Source: Kutzneria sp. 744 (lineage in GTDB: Bacteria; Actinomycetota; Actinomycetes; Mycobacteriales; Pseudonocardiaceae). From it: DNA of 64,000 nt. The position numbers were made by a program, and so were the translations under genes. The DNA is taken from contig NZ_KK037166.1 of the NCBI RefSeq assembly GCF_000568255.1, positions 11,301,961-11,365,960 of the forward strand, given 5' to 3'. Below the pieces are notes generated by a model, which did not search any database, had not been told where the DNA came from, and saw only the letters and a program-made list of their open reading frames with translations. Positions 62,368 through 64,000 of the stretch are shown piece by piece; position 1 is the first letter of the stretch; each line of letters begins with the position of its first letter.

Positions 62368-62763
62368 ATGGCAATGAACGCCACTCTCGAAACCGTCAGC
62401 AAGACCGAGGCGCGGCGACGGTACGAGAACGGACAACACATCGGCGTCACGAACGACCGTCCAACAGGCCACGTCGCCGGCTACACCTTCACCAAGCAAG
62501 ACATGAACGGCATTACCTTCGCCGAACTCGTCACCCGGTCGACCGATTCATGCCGGCCAAGCGCCGTGTTTTGGCTGCGCCCAACGTTGGGCGAGGCTGA
62601 ATCACTCCTTGGCAACCTCAGTCCGGCCGACCTCGTTTGCGCAGTGCGGACGCTCGGTGAATTGCATCGTTTGGGAGCTGTCGACTTGCATGCCGAGCAC
62701 CCCAGTTCTTATCAGTCTGAAGTCGCAGCGAAGGCAAGCGAAGCGACAGAAACTGACGGGTAA
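62368..62763 (+). CDS. hypothetical protein
   Basis: A 131-residue protein: TVSKTEARRRYENGQHIGVT, HVAGYTFTKQDMNGITFAEL, SAVFWLRPTLGEAESLLGNL, VCAVRTLGELHRLGAVDLHA. GAGGAGGA (62352-62359) before ATG 62368 is the strongest ribosome-binding site in the element. No family is recognised. Confidence 0.65.
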   Translation: MAMNATLETVSKTEARRRYENGQHIGVTNDRPTGHVAGYTFTKQDMNGITFAELVTRSTDSCRPSAVFWLRPTLGEAESLLGNLSPADLVCAVRTLGELHRLGAVDLHAEHPSSYQSEVAAKASEATETDG

Positions 62764-62817
62764 CGGCTGCCTTAGTCGGGTAGTTCTATCGACTTATTCG
62801 AGAAATGGGAGATTGTC

Positions 62818-63558
62818 ATGGCTGCCGATATCTACACCATTGAGATTGACCAGTCCGCCATCACCCGCGCGCCGAACTTCCCCCGCTCAGCCGAGTGGTG
62901 GCGGCGATTCCTGCCGGTGTGGTTTTCCGGGCCGCACTGGTGGGAGAAGTTAGATGTCGAAGCGACCAATGACAAGGTCGATGTCGACGAGGAAAACGGT
63001 GTGGTCGTGGTCGAGGCTCAGAACAAAAGGCATGCTTCGTCGATTGTGGCGTACCTGCGCTCTGGAGTGCTGGCGCGATACATTCCCGAGTCCGCCATCC
63101 AGTGGCACAAACGGCCAAGCAATCGTGATCTCGATGGTCTAGCTACGGCTTCCCAGGACGCGAGCAGTCTGGTCGCCCAGTACGCGGCGATCGCCGACCT
63201 GCGCGGCAGCATGGACGATGGCTATGACGACGACAGCGTGAATCGAGTCCTCGGGCGCATCAGCGAGGCATCTGGGCTGCGGATCGTGTGCGTGTGGGAC
63301 TACTACGACGCATTCGGGGTCGGCGGCAACTCAGACTTCTACGTGAACGTCGACGGCCGACTTCACTACTGCGCTGGTGATCTCTGGCGGTGGCTCAATG
63401 GCAGCACCGAGGACCCGGACACGCCGACCGTCCCCGGCCTGCCTGCAAGCTGGGTTGGCGCGCCGACAGATCTCCGCGACGACCAGCTCCGCTACGACGA
63501 CGGCGACCACAACTACGCCATTCGCGACGACGTCAACGGCGTTGACGCCGCCGAGTGA
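62818..63558 (+). CDS. hypothetical protein
   Basis: A 246-residue acidic protein: IYTIEIDQSAITRAPNFPRS, WWRRFLPVWFSGPHWWEKLD, HASSIVAYLRSGVLARYIPE, GLRIVCVWDYYDAFGVGGNS, YVNVDGRLHYCAGDLWRWLN. Trp-rich and partly beta. GGGAG precedes ATG 62818. A long perfect hairpin lies just after its stop. No family is recognised. Confidence 0.66.
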   Translation: MAADIYTIEIDQSAITRAPNFPRSAEWWRRFLPVWFSGPHWWEKLDVEATNDKVDVDEENGVVVVEAQNKRHASSIVAYLRSGVLARYIPESAIQWHKRPSNRDLDGLATASQDASSLVAQYAAIADLRGSMDDGYDDDSVNRVLGRISEASGLRIVCVWDYYDAFGVGGNSDFYVNVDGRLHYCAGDLWRWLNGSTEDPDTPTVPGLPASWVGAPTDLRDDQLRYDDGDHNYAIRDDVNGVDAAE

Positions 63559-63747
63559 TCCTCTACGGCTTGGGTTCGACCTGGCCGATGTCAGCCAGGT
63601 CGAACCCACACGGCTGGCTGGGCGAGGTCACCGGGCTGACCGCCAGCCTGAAAGCGGCCGCGCGCAAAGCTGGCCAGCATCGACCGGATGCGGGAACGGC
63701 AACCGGCTGGCCCGGTCGATCTCGGCATGTACGCCGACGCCGTGTAG
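63555..63747 (+). pseudogene. small gene, frameshifted
   Basis: GTG 63555 overlaps the preceding stop (GTGA). The frame contains LGEVTGLTASLKAAAR, after which the neighbouring frame reads AKLASIDRMRERQPAGPVDL and GMYADAV to the TAG at 63747. Joined, they give ~64 residues. The 5' part lies on the 63571-63608 hairpin, so the true start may be later. Confidence 0.4.
63571..63608. repeat. 15-bp perfect inverted repeat (hairpin)
   Basis: TGGGTTCGACCTGGC (63571-63585) and GCCAGGTCGAACCCA (63594-63608) are perfectly complementary around the loop CGATGTCA. It begins 13 bases after the stop of the preceding gene. It may be a terminator, or a structural site of the element. Confidence 0.8.
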
Positions 63748-64000
63748 TGGCCGGCGCCCCGGCGGAATACCGCTCGAACGCGGGCGGTGCCGCGCCCAGC
63801 CCGGCCAGAACGCGGCGATCAGGCGGTGTCACCGTTCGAGATACCGGGTAAGTGGTCGCCGTGTCGCATCGTGCACCGTCCGGGACCTGCGATGATCGGG
63901 TGGCCGTTGCGCGCCCCCTGAGTGATCCTGGGTGGATGGGCACAGCGCATCAGCGTCGCCAGCGCCACGAGATCGGTGCGGTGACCTTCAGGCCGGCAAT
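63748..64000. other. end of window, no gene seen
   Basis: GC-rich with short overlapping frames on both strands, none with a convincing start or coding character. The element continues beyond the edge. Confidence 0.4.

Larger units (their letters stand above)
38297..64000. mobile_element. integrated mobile element (integrase end in window, other end outside)
   Basis: An integrase and excisionase at the left, then ~23 kb of small, coupled genes unlike any chromosomal operon, a ParB-like protein, an IS element and decayed paralogs. Base composition shifts visibly between AT-richer and GC-rich stretches. The left boundary is uncertain (between ~38.08 and ~38.68 kb); no tRNA gene or duplicated attachment core is visible because the right end is outside. 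No relaxase, FtsK-like transfer gene or phage structural gene is present, so conjugative element, integrated plasmid and prophage remnant all remain possible. Confidence 0.65.

Noticed and set aside
63571-63608. Possible tRNA 3' end (GGGTTCGA)
   Set aside because: The sequence is a simple hairpin; no acceptor stem, anticodon arm or CCA context is found.
1-64000. CRISPR array or tandem iterons
   Set aside because: No regularly spaced repeats with unique spacers were seen; only isolated direct and inverted repeats.

Overview
The window is high-GC actinomycete chromosome. Signs are GTG starts, third-position G/C, ATGA and GTGA gene overlaps, a HelY helicase next to a DUF4333 protein, an Eis-like acetyltransferase, a MprF-type lysyltransferase and a CebR-like box. 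A Pseudonocardiales host is my tentative guess; no 16S or other marker is present. No tRNA, rRNA or CRISPR array was recognised.

Positions 1-38.3 kb look like ordinary chromosome. In order: the end of an allantoin-degradation cluster (glycerate kinase, allantoinase, allantoicase); a minus-strand trio (HpnB-like glycosyltransferase, DinB protein, 5'-nucleotidase); secreted and redox proteins (DUF302, FtsX-ECD-like, subtilase, nitroreductase, Gfo/Idh/MocA); a DNA-metabolism stretch (family A polymerase, HelY); envelope and acetyltransferase genes; an SDR/TetR pair; an HNH-like protein, YggT, an MFS carrier and GrpB; a lipoprotein; a 1005-residue NACHT (NLR-like) ATPase directly behind a 5'-3' exonuclease; an ArsR/MFS efflux operon; an M24 peptidase/Lrp pair; a secreted GH16-CBM13 glucanase; a TetR/metallo-hydrolase/ArsR group; and secreted hydrolases.

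From about 38.3 kb to the right edge lies an integrated mobile element, which leaves the window. It opens with a tyrosine integrase and an excisionase, followed by an AT-richer non-coding stretch. After that comes a plus-strand series of small, often translationally coupled genes of unknown function, plus a 608-residue ParB-like nuclease-domain protein, a DUF6884 protein and an intact IS1380-family insertion with 15-bp terminal inverted repeats and a 5-bp target duplication. A family of TDWHD-motif proteins occurs three times, one copy intact and two broken. No relaxase, FtsK/Tra, replication initiator or phage structural gene is in view.

Many genes carry a one-base frameshift in a short homopolymer: allantoinase, DNA polymerase, the HNH protein, the gene after the integrase, and several in the element. 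Most changes in the chromosomal part are +1 insertions, and the corrected frames restore family-typical endings or stop codons that overlap the next ribosome-binding site. Sequence error is therefore the simplest explanation there. The element also has in-frame stop codons, which suggests real decay as well.
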